Positions 49,875 to 63,900 of a DNA stretch of 64,000 nucleotides are shown piece after piece (the stretch's first letter is position 1; each line of letters begins with the position of its first letter). The stretch covers positions 11,519,570-11,583,569 of the forward strand of contig OZ012695.1 in assembly GCA_963942565.1 (NCBI GenBank). Direction: 5' to 3'. The translations under genes and the position numbers were made by a program. The notes under the pieces were generated by a model. The model ran no database searches. It saw nothing but the letters and a program-made list of their open reading frames with translations, and was not told the origin of the DNA. Origin of the DNA: Maea johnstoni (lineage: Eukaryota; Annelida; Polychaeta; Spionida; Magelonidae).

Positions 49875-50978
49875 ATTTGCATAAGACTTTTTAGAGACCA
49901 AATGCATCTCAAACAGGAAGTGTCCCAACATCATGCCTTACTCTCTTTATTTCCTGTTTCTCCTGCCCAGGAAATACTCTAGAATAACGCCAAGGCACAG
50001 GGATCTGTCCACACGTCAGCCTATACACTCTTGGCAGTCATGTTCTCGTCCTTTGGCTTAGCACCACATTTCAGTGCTGCCATCTATTCGCAGCTAGCAG
50101 AAGTGCTACCACCTCGTATCTCGCTGCCAAACTCTGGACTGTCCATGGTCTAATGGGGTTAAGTTGTGAATATCCAGTCGTTTAAAATGTTTCAAAGCCT
50201 ACACCCTCATCCTCATAATAGAACCAACTGTGACTGTCTAGGCCATCGGTGAGCAGAGCATTTAAGGTACCACTTACGGTATCTCCAAACCTCACATAGG
50301 CTTGCAAACAGAAAGAAAAGATTTTGGCTTTTGATTTTCTCGATATTGAATTTCACCAAATCGAGGGCGCTTTAAAGTAGCACTTTGGGCATCAAGTCTT
50401 ATCGGATTTGCTTGAAACGTTGGATCTAAATAGCTAATAGTATTACAAATATAAATAGTTAGATTATGCAATCTAGAAGTTTAAAAATATGCCCTTGTCT
50501 CATTTTCAATAAAAAATCGGAAAGAAATGGTCATGCAATTTGAACACAGCAAAAAGTAGAAAAAGTGCGATAGTTTTCCCTCTGTTTTGATATTTTCTTC
50601 AGATAAATGGAATTTGATGGTCGGCAAGTGTGGATAGCATCTCTGTTTGATAACACTATGCATGTTTTTAATGTGTTTACCCCAAATATTTACAACCTGC
50701 AAGGAGCTTGCATTTATGATTCTCAATGTTTTCTCAATGAAAAGACCTTTCAGGCAATATATACTTTATATAGGCCAAGAAGTCATATTAAAGCAGGGTA
50801 GAGGAAAAACCAGGCCCAAAAAATGATCCCCGTAAGCTACGTTAAAAGTATTATAAAAATGATAAATTAATAAAACAAAACAAAATAAAATGATATAAAG
50901 CAACGAAAAATAAAAGTGGGAAGCATGGCCATGTATGTTATAATAAAAACATTAAAAAAAAAAATTTGAAAAGAGAGG

Positions 50979-51097
50979 AGCCTACAACACACAGTATTCC
51001 CAGGCGGTCACCCATCCAAGTACTAACTGCGCTCGATGTTGCTTAACTTCGGTGATCGGACGAGAACCGGTGCATTCAACATGATATGGTCGTAGGC
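50979..51097 (-). rRNA. 5S rRNA, copy 42
   Basis: Consensus core, T4. Confidence 0.97.
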
Positions 51098-52200
51098 ATA
51101 TGCTTACGACTTTTTAGAGACCAAATGCATCTCAAACAGGAAGTGTCCCAACATCATGCCTTACTCTCTTTATTTCCTGTTTCTCCTGCCAAGGAAATAC
51201 TCTAGAATAACGCCAAGGCTCAGGGATCTGTCCACACGTCAGCCTATACACTCTTGGCAGTCATGTTCTCGTCCTTTGGCTTAGCACCACATTTCAGTGC
51301 TGCCATCTATTCGCAGCTAGCAGAAGTGCTACCACCTCGTATCTCGCTGCCAAACTCGGGACTGTCCATGGTCTTATGGGGTTAAGTTGTGAATATCCAG
51401 TCGTTTAAAATGTTTCAAAGCCTACACCCTCATCCTCATAATAGAACCAACTGTGACTGTCTAGGCCATCGGTGAGCAGAGCATTTAAGGTACCACTTAC
51501 GGTATCTCCAAACCTCACATAGGCTTGCAAACAGAAAGAAAAGATTTTGGCTTTTGATTTTCTCGATATTGAATTTCACCAAATCGAGGGCGCTTTAAAG
51601 TAGGACTTTGGGCATCAAGTCTTATCGGATTTGCTTGAAACGTTGGATCTAAATAGCTAATAGTATTACAAATATAAATAGTTAGATTATGCAATCTAGA
51701 AGTTTAGAAATATGCCTTTTTCTCATTTTCAATGAAAAATCGGAAAGAAATGGTCATGCAATTTGAACACAGCAAAAAGTAGAGAAAGTGCGATAGTTTT
51801 TCCTCTGTTTTGATATTTTCTCCAGATGAATGGAATTTGATGGTCGACAAGTGTGGATAGCATCTCTGTTTGATAACACTATGCATGTTTTTAATGTGTT
51901 TACCCCAAATATTTACAACCTGCAAGGAGCTTACATTTATGATTCTCAATGTTTTCTCAATGAAAAGACCTTTCAGGCAATATATACTTTATATAGGCCA
52001 AGAAATCATATTAAAGCAGGGTAGAGGAAAAACCAGGCCCAAAAAATGATCCCCGTAAGCTACGTTAAAAGTATTATAAAAATGATAAATTAATAAAACA
52101 AAACAAAATAAAATAATATAAAGCAACGAAAAATAAAAGTGGGAAGCCTGGCCATGTATGTTATAATAAAAACAGAGAATTTTGTTTTTTTAAAGAGAGG

Positions 52201-52319
52201 AGCCTACAACACACAGTATTCCCAAGCGGTCACCCATCCAAGTACTAACTGCGCTCGATGTTGCTTAACTTCGGTGATCGGACGAGAACCGGTGCATTCA
52301 ACATGATATGGCCGTAGGC
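52201..52319 (-). rRNA. 5S rRNA, copy 43
   Basis: A8G and C95U, T3. Confidence 0.95.
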
Positions 52320-53420
52320 ATTTGCATAAGACTTTTTAGAGACCAAATGCATCTCAAACAGGAAGTGTCCCAACATCATGCCTTACTCTCTTTATTTCCT
52401 GTTTCTCCTGCCCAGGAAATACTCTAGAATAACGCCAAGGCACAGGGATCTGTCCACACGTCAGCCTATACACTCTTGGCAGTCATGTTCTCGTCCTTTG
52501 GCTTAGCACCACATTTCAGTGCTGCCATCTATTCGCAGCTAGCAGAAGTGCTACCACCTCGTATCTCGCTGCCAAACTCTGGACTGTCCATGGTCTAATG
52601 GGGTTAAGTTGTGAATATCCAGTCGTTTAAAATGTTTCAAAGCCTACACCCTCATCCTCATAATAGAACCAACTGTGACTGTCTAGGCCATCGGTGAGCA
52701 GAGCATTTAAGGTACCACTTACGGTATCTCCAAACCTCACATAGGCTTGCAAACAGAAAGAAAAGATTTTGGCTTTTGATTTTCTCGATATTGAATTTCA
52801 CCAAATCGAGGGCGCTTTAAAGTAGCACTTTGGGCATCAAGTCTTATCGGATTTGCTTGAAACGTTGGATCTAAATAGCTAATAGTATTACAAATATAAA
52901 TAGTTAGATTATGCAATCTAGAAGTTTTAAAATATGCCCTTGTCTCATTTTCAATAAAAAATCGGAAAGAAATGGTCATGCAATTTGAACACAGCAAAAA
53001 GTAGAAAAAGTGCGATAGTTTTCCCTCTGTTTTGATATTTTCTTCAGATAAATGGAATTTGATGGTCGGCAAGTGTGGATAGCATCTCTGTTTGATAACA
53101 CTATGCATGTTTTTAATGTGTTTACCCCAAATATTTACAACCTGCAAGGAGCTTGCATTTATGATTCTCAATGTTTTCTCAATGAAAAGACCTTTCAGGC
53201 AATATATACTTTATATAGGCCAAGAAGTCATATTAAAGCAGGGTAGAGGAAAAACCAGGCCCAAAAAATGATCCCCGTAAGCTACGTTAAAAGTATTATA
53301 AAAATGATAAATTAATAAAACAAAACAAAATAAAATGATATAAAGCAACGAAAAATAAAAGTGGGAAGCATGGCCATGTATGTTATAATAAAAACATAAT
53401 TTTTTTCTTTTAAAGAGAGG

Positions 53421-53539
53421 AGCCTACAACACACAGTATTCCCAAGCGGTCACCCATCCAAGTACTAACTGCGCTCGATGTTGCTTAACTTCGGTGATCG
53501 GACGAGAACCGGTGCATTCAACATGATATGGTCGTAGGC
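53421..53539 (-). rRNA. 5S rRNA, copy 44
   Basis: C95U without A8G, so it is a recombinant between the two dimer classes within the gene or an ancestor of them. T3 terminator. Confidence 0.95.
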
Positions 53540-54642
53540 ATTTGCTTACGACTTTTTAGAGACCAAATGCATCTCAAACAGGAAGTGTCCCAACATCATG
53601 CCTTACTCTCTTTATTTCCTGTTTCTCCTGCCCAGGAAATACTCTAGAATAACGCCAAGGCTCAGGGATCTGTCCACACGTCAGCCTATACACTCTTGGC
53701 AGTCATGTTCTCGTCCTTTGGCTTAGCGCCACATTTCAGTGCTGCCATCTATTCGCAGCTAGCAGAAGTGCTACCACCTCGTATCTCGCTGCCAAACTCT
53801 GGACTGTCCATGGTCTAATGGGGTTAATTTGTGAAAATCCAGTCGTTTAAAATGTTTCAAAGCCTACACCCTCATCCTCATAATAGAACCAACTGTGACT
53901 GTCTAGGCCATCGGTGAGCAGAGCATTTAAGGTACCACTTACGGTATCTCCAAATCTCACATAGGCTTGCAAACAGAAAGAAAAGATTTTGGCTTTTGAT
54001 TTTCTCGATATTGAATTTCACCAAATCGAGGGCGCTTTAAAGTAGCACTTTGGGCATCAAGTCTTATCGGATTTGCTTGAAACGTTGGATCTAAATAGCT
54101 AATAGTATTACAAATATAAATAGTTAGATTATGCAATCTAGAAGTTTAAAAATATGCCTTTTTCTCATTTTCAATAAACAATCGGAAAGAAATGGTCATG
54201 CAATTTGAACACAGCAAAAAGTAGAGAAAGTGCGATAGTTTTCCCTCTGTTTTGATATTTTCTCCAGATTAATGGAATTTGATGGTCGGCAAGTGTGGAT
54301 AGCATCTCTGTTTGATAACACTATGCATGTTTTTAATGTGTTTACCCCAAATATTTACAACCTGCAAGGAGCTTACATTTATGATTCTCAATGTTTTCTC
54401 AATTAAAAGACCTTTCAGGCAATATATACTTTATATAGGCCAAGAAGTCAAATTAAAGCAGGGTAGAGGAAAAACCAGGCCCAAAAAATGATCCCCGTAA
54501 GCTACGTTAAAAGTATTATAAAAATAATAAATTAATAAAATAAACCGAAATAAAATGATATAAAGCAACGAAAAATAAAAGTGGGAAGCATGGCCATGTA
54601 TGTTATAAGATAAACATTAAAAAAAAAAATTGAAAAGAGAGG

Positions 54643-54761
54643 AGCCTACAACACACAGTATTCCCAGGCGGTCACCCATCCAAGTACTAACTGCGCTCGA
54701 TGTTGCTTAACTTCGGTGATCGGACGAGAACCGGTGCATTCAACATGATATGGTCGTAGGC
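54643..54761 (-). rRNA. 5S rRNA, copy 45
   Basis: Consensus core, T4. Confidence 0.97.
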
Positions 54762-55864
54762 ATATGCTTACGACTTTTTAGAGACCAAATGCATCTCAAA
54801 CAGGAAGTGTCCCAACATCATGCCTTACTCTCTTTATTTCCTGTTTCTCCTGCCAAGGAAATACTCTAGAATAACGCCAAGGCTCAGGGATCTGTCCACA
54901 CGTCAGCCTATACACTCTTGTCAGTCATGTTCTCGTCCTTTGGCTTAGCACCACATTTCAGTCCTGCCATCTATTCGCAGCTAGCAGAAGTGCTACCACC
55001 TCGTATCTCGCTGCCAAACTCTGGACTGTCCATGGTCTTATGGGGTTAAGTTGTGAATATCCAGTCGTTTAAAATGTTTCAAAGCCTACACCCTCATCCT
55101 CATAATAGAACCAACTGTGACTGTCTAGGCCATCGGTGAGCAGAGCATTTAAGGTACCACTTACGGTATCTCCAAACCTCACATAGGCTTGCAAACAGAA
55201 AGAAAAGATTTTGGCTTTTGATTTTCTCGATATTGAATTTCACCAAATCCAGGGCGCTTTAAAGTAGGACTTTGGGCATCAAGTCTTATCGGATTTGCTT
55301 GAAACGTTGGATCTAAATAGCTAATAGTATTACAAATATAAATAGTTAGATTATGCAATCTAGAAGTTTAGAAATATGCCTTTTTCTCATTTTCAATGAA
55401 AAATCGGAAAGAAATGGTCATGCAATTTGAACACAGCAAAAAGTAGAGAAAGTGCGATAGTTTTTCCTCTGTTTTGATATTTTCTCCAGATGAATGGAAT
55501 TTGATGGTCGACAAGTGTGGATAGCATCTCTGTTTGATAACACTATGCATGTTTTTAATGTGTTTACCCCAAATATTTACAACCTGCAAGGAGCTTACAT
55601 TTATGATTCTCAATGTTTTCTCAATGAAAAGACCTTTCAGGCAATATATACTTTATATAGGCCAAGAAGTCACATTAAAGCAGGGTAGAGGAAAAACCAG
55701 GCCCAAAAAATGATCCCCGTAAGCTACGTTAAAAGTATTATAAAAATGATAAATTAATAAAACAAAACAAAATAAAATGATATAAAGCAACGAAAAATAA
55801 AAGTGGGAAGCATGGCCATGTATGTTATAATAAAACCATAAAAAAATTTTTTTTTAAAGAGAGG

Positions 55865-55983
55865 AGCCTACAACACACAGTATTCCCAAGCGGTCACCCA
55901 TCCAAGTACTAACTGCGCTCGATGTTGCTTAACTTCGGTGATCGGACGAGAACCGGTGCATTCAACATGATATGGTCGTAGGC
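55865..55983 (-). rRNA. 5S rRNA, copy 46
   Basis: C95U only. T3, then a T7 run about 20 nt past the core. Confidence 0.95.
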
Positions 55984-57088
55984 ATATGCTTACGACTTTT
56001 CAGAGACCAAATGCATCTCAAACAGGAAGTGTCCCAACATCATGCCTTACTCTCTTTATTTCCTGTTTCTCCTGCCCAGGAAATACTCTAGAATAACGCC
56101 AAGGCTCAGGGATCTGTCCACACGTCAGCCTATACACTCTTGGCAGTCATGTTCTCGTCCTTTGGCTTAGCACCACATTTCAGTGCTGCCATCTATTCGC
56201 AGCTAGCAGAAGTGCTACCACCTCGTATCTCGCTGCCAAACTCTGGACTGTCCATGGTCTAATGGGGTTAATTTGTGAATATCCAGTCGTTTAAAATGTT
56301 TCAAAGCCTACACCCTCATCCTCATAATAGAACCAACTGTGACTGTCTAGGCCATCGGTGAGCAGAGCATTTAAGGTACCACTTACGGTATCTCCAAACC
56401 TCACATAGGCTTGCAAACAGAAAGAAAAGATTTTGGCTTTTGATTTTCTCGATATTGAATTTCACCAAATCGAGGGCGCTTTAAAGTAGCACTTTGGGCA
56501 TCAAGTCTTATCGGATTTGCTTGAAACGTTGGATCTAAATAGCTAATAGTATTACAAATATAAATAGTTAGATTATGCAATCTAGAAGTTTAAAAGTATG
56601 CATTTTTCTCATTTTCAATAAACAATCGGAAAGAAATGGTCATGCAATTTGAACACAGCAAAAAGTAGAGAAAGTGCGATAGTTTTCCCTCTGTTTTGAT
56701 ATTTTCTCCAGATTAATGGAATTTGATGGTCGACAAGTGTGGATAGCATCTCTGTTTGATAACACTATGCATGTTTTTAATGTGTTTACCCCAAATATTT
56801 ACAACCTGCAAGGAGCTTACATTTATGATTCTCAATGTTTTCTCAATTAAAAGACCTTTCAGGCAATATATACTTTATATAGGCCAAGAAGTCAAACTAA
56901 AGCAGGGTAGAGGAAAAACCAGGCCCAAAAAATGATCCCCGTAAGCTACGTTAAAAGTATTATAAAAATAATAAATTAATAAAACAAAACAAAATAAAAT
57001 GATATAAAGCAACGAAAAATAAAAGTGGGAAGCATGGCCATGTATGTTATAAGATAAACTTTTAAAAAAATATTTTTTAAAAGAGAGG

Positions 57089-57207
57089 AGCCTACAACAC
57101 ACAGTATTCCCAGGCGGTCACCCATCCAAGTACTAACTGCGCTCGATGTTGCTTAACTTCGGTGATCGGACGAGAACCGGTGCATTCAACATGATATGGT
57201 CGTAGGC
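57089..57207 (-). rRNA. 5S rRNA, copy 47
   Basis: Consensus core, T4. Confidence 0.97.
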
Positions 57208-57713
57208 ATTTGCATAAGACTTTTTAGAGACCAAATGCATCTCAAACAGGAAGTGTCCCAACATCATGCCTTACTCTCTTTATTTCCTGTTTCTCCTGCC
57301 CAGGAAATACTCTAGAATAACGCCAAGGCACAGGGATCTGTCCACACGTCAGCCTATACACTCTTGGCAGTCATGTTCTCGTCCTTTGGCTTAGCACCAC
57401 ATTTCAGTGCTGCCATCTATTCGCAGCTAGCAGAAGTGCTACCACCTCGTATCTCGCTGCCAAACTCTGGACTGTCCATGGTCTTATGGGGTTAAGTTGT
57501 GAATATCCAGTCGTTTAAAATGTTTCAAAGCCTACACCCTCATCCTCATAATAGAACCAACTGTGACTGTCTAGGCCATCGGTGAGCAGAGCATTTAAGG
57601 TACCACTTACGGTATCTCCAAACCTCACATAGGCTTGCAAACAGAAAGAAAAGATTTTGGCTTTTGATTTTCTCGATATTGAATTTCACCAAATCGAGGG
57701 CGCTTTAAAGTAG

Positions 57714-57723
57714 CACTAGTACT
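57714..57723. repeat. 6-bp insertion subtype marker (cactagtact)
   Basis: Most units read agtagcactttggg. Here 6 bp are inserted, giving agtagcactagtactttggg. The same insertion is at 61,391 and 62,621 only. It marks three related spacers (after copies 47, 50 and 51) and looks like a short local duplication. Confidence 0.8.
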
Positions 57724-58316
57724 TTGGGCATCAAGTCTTATCGGATTTGCTTGAAACGTTGGATCTAAATAGCTAATAGTATTACAAATATAAATAGTTA
57801 GATTGTGCAATCTAGAAGTTTAAAAATATGCCCTTGTCTCATTTTCAATAAAAAATCGGAAAGAAATGGTCATGCAATTTGAACACAGCAAAAAGTAGAA
57901 AAAGTGTGATAGTTTTCCCTCTGTTTTGATATTTTCTTCAGATTAATGGAATTTGATGGTCGGCAAGTGTGGATAGCATCTCTGTTTGATAACACTATGC
58001 ATGTTTTTAATGTGTTTACCCCAAATATTTACAACCTGCAAGGAGCTTACATTTATGATTCTCAATGTTTTCTCAATTAAAAGACCTTTCAGGCAATATA
58101 TACTTTATATAGGCCAAGAAGTCAAATTAAAGCAGGGTAGAGGAAAAACCAGGCCCAAAAAATGATCCCCGTAAGCTACGTTAAAAGTATTATAAAAATA
58201 ATAAATTAATAACATAAAACAAAATAAAATGATATAAAGCAACGAAAAATAAAAGTGGGAAGCATGTCCATGTATGTTATAAGATAAACATTAAAAAAAA
58301 AATTTGAAAAGAGAGG

Positions 58317-58435
58317 AGCCTACAACACACAGTATTCCCAGGCGGTCACCCATCCAAGTACTAACTGCGCTCGATGTTGCTTAACTTCGGTGATCGGACG
58401 AGAACCGGTGCATTCAACATGATATGGTCGTAGGC
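58317..58435 (-). rRNA. 5S rRNA, copy 48
   Basis: Consensus core, T4. Partner of copy 52. Confidence 0.97.
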
Positions 58436-59541
58436 ATATGCTTACGACTTTTTAGAGACCAAATGCATCTCAAACAGGAAGTGTCCCAACATCATGCCTT
58501 ACTCTCTTTATTTCCTGTTTCTCCTGCCAAGGAAATACTCTAGAATAACGCCAAGGCTCAGGGATCTGTCCACACGTCAGCCTATACACTCTTGGCAGTC
58601 ATGTTCTCGTCCTTTGGCTTAGCACCACATTTCAGTGCTGCCATCTATTCGCAGCTAGCAGAAGTGCTACCACCTCGTATCTCGCTGCCAAACTCGGGAC
58701 TGTCCATGGTCTTATGGGGTTAAGTTGTGAATATCCAGTCGTTTAAAATGTTTCAAAGCCTACACCCTCATCCTCATAATAGAACCAACTGTGACTGTCT
58801 AGGCCATCGGTGAGCAGAGCATTTAAGGTACCACTTACGGTATCTCCAAACCTCACATAGGCTTGCAAACAGAAAGAAAAGATTTTGGCTTTTGATTTTC
58901 TCGATATTGAATTTCACCAAATCGAGGGTGCTTTAAAGTAGCACTTTGGGCATCAAGTCTTATCGGATTTGCTTGAAACGTTGGATCTAAATAGCTAATA
59001 GTATTACAAATATAAATAGTTAGATTATGCAATCTAGAAGTTTAAAAATATGCCTTTTTCTCATTTTCAATAAACATTCGGAAAGAAATGGTCATGCAAT
59101 TTGAACACAGCAAAAAGTAGAGAAAGTGCGATAGTTTTCCCTCTGTTTTGATATTTTCTCCAGATTAATGGAATTTGATGGTCGACAAGTTTGGATAGCA
59201 TCTCTGTTTGATAACACTATGCATGTTTTTAATGTGTTTACCCCAAATATTTACAACCTGCAAGGAGCTTACATTTATGATTCTCAATGTTTTCTCAATT
59301 AAAAGACCTTTCAGGCAATATATACTTTATATAGGCCAAGAAGTCAAATTAAAGCAGGGTAGAGGAAAAACCAGGCCCAAAAAATGATCCCCGTAAGCTA
59401 CGTTAAAAGTATTATAAAAATAATAAATTAATAAAATAAACCGAAATAAAATGATATAAAGCAACGAAAAAATAAAAGTGGGAAGCATGGCCATGTATGT
59501 TATAAGATAAACATTAAAAAAAATATTTTTAAAAAGAGAGG

Positions 59542-59660
59542 AGCCTACAACACACAGTATTCCCAGGCGGTCACCCATCCAAGTACTAACTGCGCTCGAT
59601 GTTGCTTAACTTCGGTGATCGGACGAGAACCGGTGCATTCAACATGATATGGCCGTAGGC
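59542..59660 (-). rRNA. 5S rRNA, copy 49
   Basis: A8G without C95U, the reciprocal combination to copies 44 and 46. T5. Confidence 0.95.
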
Positions 59661-60765
59661 ATTTGCATAAGACTTTTTAGAGACCAAATGCATCTCAAAC
59701 AGGAAGTGTCCCAACATCATGCCTTACTCTCTTTATTTCCTGTTTCTCCTGCCCAGGAAATACTCTAGAATAACGCCAAGGCACAGGGATCTGTCCACAC
59801 GTCAGCCTATACACTCTTGGCAGTCATGTTCTCGTCCTTTGGCTTAGCACCACATTTCAGTGCTGCCATCTATTCGCAGCTAGCAGAAGTGCTACCACCT
59901 CGTATCTCGCTGCCAAACTCTGGACTGTCCATGGTCTAATGGGGTTAAGTTGTGAATATCCAGTCGTTTAAAATGTTTCAAAGCCTACACCCTCATCCTC
60001 ATAATAGAACCAACTGTGACTGTCTAGGCCATCGGTGAGCAGAGCATTTAAGGTACCACTTACGGTATCTCCAAACCTCACATAGGCTTGCAAACAGAAA
60101 GAAAAGATTTTGGCTTTTGATTTTCTCGATATTGAATTTCACCAAATCGAGGGCGCTTTAAAGTAGCACTTTGGGCATCAAGTCTTATCGGATTTGCTTG
60201 AAACGTTGGATCTAAATAGCTAATAGTATTACAAATATAAATAGTTAGATTATGCAATCTAGACTTTTAAAAATATGCCTTTTTCTCATTTTCAATAAAC
60301 AATCGGAAAGAAATGGTCATGCAATTTGAACACAGCAAAAAGTAGAGAAAGTGCGATAGTTTTCCCTCTGTTTTGATATTTTCTCCAGATTAATGGAATT
60401 TGATGGTCGACAAGTGTGGATAGCATCTCTGTTTGATAACACTATGCATGTTTTTAATGTGTTTACCCCAAATATTTACAACCTGCAAGGAGCTTACATT
60501 TATGATTCTCAATGTTTTCTCAATCAAAAGACCTTTCAGGCAATATATACTTTATATAGGCCAAGAAGTCAAATTAAAGCAGGGTAGAGGAAAAACCAGG
60601 CCCAAAAAATGATCCCCGTAAGCTACGTTACAAGTATTATAAAAATAATAAATTAATAAAATAAACCGAAATAAAATGATATAAAGCAACGAAAAATAAA
60701 AGTGGGAAGCATGGCCATGTATGTTATAAGATAAACTTTTAAAAAAATATTTTTTAAAAGAGAGG

Positions 60766-60884
60766 AGCCTACAACACACAGTATTCCCAGGCGGTCACCC
60801 ATCCAAGTACTAACTGCGCTCGATGTTGCTTAACTTCGGTGATCGGACGAGAACCGGTGCATTCAACATGATATGGTCGTAGGC
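60766..60884 (-). rRNA. 5S rRNA, copy 50
   Basis: Consensus core, T4. Confidence 0.97.
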
Positions 60885-61995
60885 ATTTGCATAAGACTTT
60901 TTAGAGACCAAATGCATCTCAAACAGGAAGTGTCCCAACATCATGCCTTACTCTCTTTATTTCCTGTTTCTCCTGCCCAGGAAATACTCTAGAATAACGC
61001 CAAGGCACAGGGATCTGTCCACACGTCAGCCTATACACTCTTGGCAGTCATGTTCTCGTCCTTTGGCTTAGCACCACATTTCAGTGCTGCCATCTATTCG
61101 CAGCTAGCAGAAGTGCTACCACCTCGTATCTCGCTGCCAAACTCTGGACTGTCCATGGTCTTATGGGGTTAAGTTGTGAATATCCAGTCGTTTAAAATGT
61201 TTCAAAGCCTACACCCTCATCCTCATAATAGAACCAACTGTGACTGTCTAGGCCATCGGTGAGCAGAGCATTTAAGGTACCACTTACGGTATCTCCAAAC
61301 CTCACATAGGCTTGCAAACAGAAAGAAAAGATTTTGGCTTTTGATTTTCTCGATATTGAATTTCACCAAATCGAGGGCGCTTTAAAGTAGCACTAGTACT
61401 TTGGGCATCAAGTCTTATCGGATTTGCTTGAAACGTTGGATCTAAATAGCTAATAGTATTACAAATATAAATAGTTAGATTATGCAATCTAGAAGTTTAA
61501 AAATATGCATTTTTCTCATTTTCAATAAACAATCGGAAAGAAATGGTCATGCAATTTGAACACAGCAAAAAGTAGAGAAAGTGCGATAGTTTTCCCTCTG
61601 TTTTGATATTTTCTCCAGATTAATGGAATTTGATGGTCGACAAGTGTGGATAGCATCTCTGTTTGATAACACTATGCATGTTTTTAATGTGTTTACCCCA
61701 AATATTTACAACCTGCAAGGAGCTTACATTTATGATTCTCAATGTTTTCTCAATTAAAAGACCTTTCAGGCAATATATACTTTATATAGGCCAAGAAGTC
61801 AAATTAAAGCAGGGTAGAGGAAAAACCAGGCCCAAAAAATGATCCCCGTAAGCTACGTTAAAAGTATTATAAAAATAATAAATTAATAAAACAAAACAAA
61901 ATAAAATGATATAAAGCAACGAAAAATAAAAGTGGGAAGCATGGCCATGTATGTTATAAGATAAACTTTTAAAAAAAAAAATTTGAAAAGAGAGG

Positions 61996-62114
61996 AGCCT
62001 ACAACACACAGTATTCCCAGGCGGTCACCCATCCAAGTACTAACTGCGCTCGATGTTGCTTAACTTCGGTGATCGGACGAGAACCGGTGCATTCAACATG
62101 ATATGGTCGTAGGC
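61996..62114 (-). rRNA. 5S rRNA, copy 51
   Basis: Consensus core, T4. The unit from copy 50 is 1230 bp, the longest complete one, because it has the 6-bp insertion. Confidence 0.97.
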
Positions 62115-63900
62115 ATTTGCATAAGACTTTTTAGAGACCAAAGGCATCTCAAACAGGAAGTGTCCCAACATCATGCCTTACTCTCTTTATTTCCTGTTTC
62201 TCCTGCCCAGGAAATACTCTAGAATAACGCCAAGGCACAGGGATCTGTCCACACGTCAGCCTATACACTCTTGGCAGTCATGTTCTCGTCCTTTGGCTTA
62301 GCACCACATTTCAGTGCTGCCATCTATTCGCAGCTAGCAGAAGTGCTACCACCTCGTATCTCGCTGCCAAACTCTGGACTGTCCATGGTCTTATGGGGTT
62401 AAGTTGTGAATATCCAGTCGTTTAAAATGTTTCAAAGCCTACACCCTCATCCTCATAATAGAACCAACTGTGACTGTCTAGACCATCGGTGAGCAGAGCA
62501 TTTAAGGTACCACTTACGGTATCTCCAAACCTCACATAGGCTTGCAAACAGAAAGAAAAGATTTTGGCTTTTGATTTTCTCGATATTGAATTTCACCAAA
62601 TCGAGGGCGCTTTAAAGTAGCACTAGTACTTTGGGCATCAAGTCTTATCGGATTTGCTTGAAACGTTGGATCTAAATAGCTAATAGTATTACAAATATAA
62701 ATAGTTAGATTGTGCAATCTAGAAGTTTAAAAATATGCCCTTGTCTCATTTTCAATAAAAAATCGGAAAGAAATGGTCATGCAATTTGAACACAGCAAAA
62801 AGTAGAAAAAGTGTGATAGTTTTCCCTCTGTTTTGATATTTTCTTCAGATTAATGGAATTTGATGGTCGGCAAGTGTGGATAGCATCTCTGTTTGATAAC
62901 ACTATGCATGTTTTTAATGTGTTTACCCCAAATATTTACAACCTGCAAGGAGCTTACATTTATGATTCTCAATGTTTTCTCAATTAAAAGACCTTTCAGG
63001 CAATATATACTTTATATAGGCCAAGAAGTCAAATTAAAGCAGGGTAGAGGAAAAACCAGGCCCAAAAAATGATCCCCGTAAGCTACGTTAAAAGTATTAT
63101 AAAAATAATAAATTAATAACATAAAACAAAATAAAATGATATAAAGCAACGAAAAATAAAAGTGGGAAGCATGTCCATGTATGTTATAAGATAAACATTA
63201 AAAAAAAATTTGAAAAGAGAGGAGCCTACAACACACAGTATTCCCAGGCGGTCACCCATCCAAGTACTAACTGCGCTCGATGTTGCTTAACTTCGGTGAT
63301 CGGACGAGAACCGGTGCATTCAACATGATATGGTCGTAGGCATATGCTTACGACTTTTTAGAGACCAAATGCATCTCAAACAGGAAGTGTCCCAACATCA
63401 TGCCTTACTCTCTTTATTTCCTGTTTCTCCTGCCAAGGAAATACTCTAGAATAACGCCAAGGCTCAGGGATCTGTCCACACGTCAGCCTATACACTCTTG
63501 GCAGTCATGTTCTCGTCCTTTGGCTTAGCACCACATTTCAGTGCTGCCATCTATTCGCAGCTAGCAGAAGTGCTACCACCTCGTATCTCGCTGCCAAACT
63601 CGGGACTGTCCATGGTCTTATGGGGTTAAGTTGTGAATATCCAGTCGTTTAAAATGTTTCAAAGCCTACACCCTCATCCTCATAATAGAACCAACTGTGA
63701 CTGTCTAGGCCATCGGTGAGCAGAGCATTTAAGGTACCACTTACGGTATCTCCAAACCTCACATAGGCTTGCAAACAGAAAGAAAAGATTTTGGCTTTTG
63801 ATTTTCTCGATATTGAATTTCACCAAATCGAGGGTGCTTTAAAGTAGCACTTTGGGCATCAAGTCTTATCGGATTTGCTTGAAACGTTGGATCTAAATAG
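62115..63900. repeat. Segment of the four-unit repeat, second copy
   Basis: Partner of 57,208-59,000, with all five private variants present in the same order. The units between (copies 49-51) are of other subtypes, so the repeat block is four units long. Confidence 0.75.
63223..63341 (-). rRNA. 5S rRNA, copy 52
   Basis: Consensus core, T4. Last gene in the window. Confidence 0.97.

Larger units (their letters stand above)
46100..53400. repeat. 2,445-bp dimer repeat, about three copies (5S copies 39-44)
   Basis: 5S copies 39, 41 and 43 are 2445 bp apart and all carry A8G plus C95T. Copies 38, 40 and 42 are also 2445 bp apart and have consensus 5S; copy 44 (2442 bp after copy 42) has C95T only. 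The spacers alternate between a gtcgacaag type with taggactttggg and a gtcggcaag type with cccttgtctc. The mix differs from the dimer at 24-33 kb. Confidence 0.9.
57208..59000. repeat. Segment recurring about 4,907 bp downstream (four units), first copy
   Basis: The spacer after copy 47 and the start of the next match those after copies 51 and 52 at about 4907 bp. Shared private variants are cactagtact, gattgtgcaatct, aaagtgtgatag, aactcgggac and gagggtgctt. Confidence 0.75.

Noticed and set aside
52737-53171. 144-codon minus-strand open frame, and many 60-83-codon frames on both strands
   Set aside because: They lie wholly in the spacer, and most recur only because it recurs. The longest exists in one unit where a local base change removes a stop. 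No protein family was recognised, and other units interrupt the frame freely.
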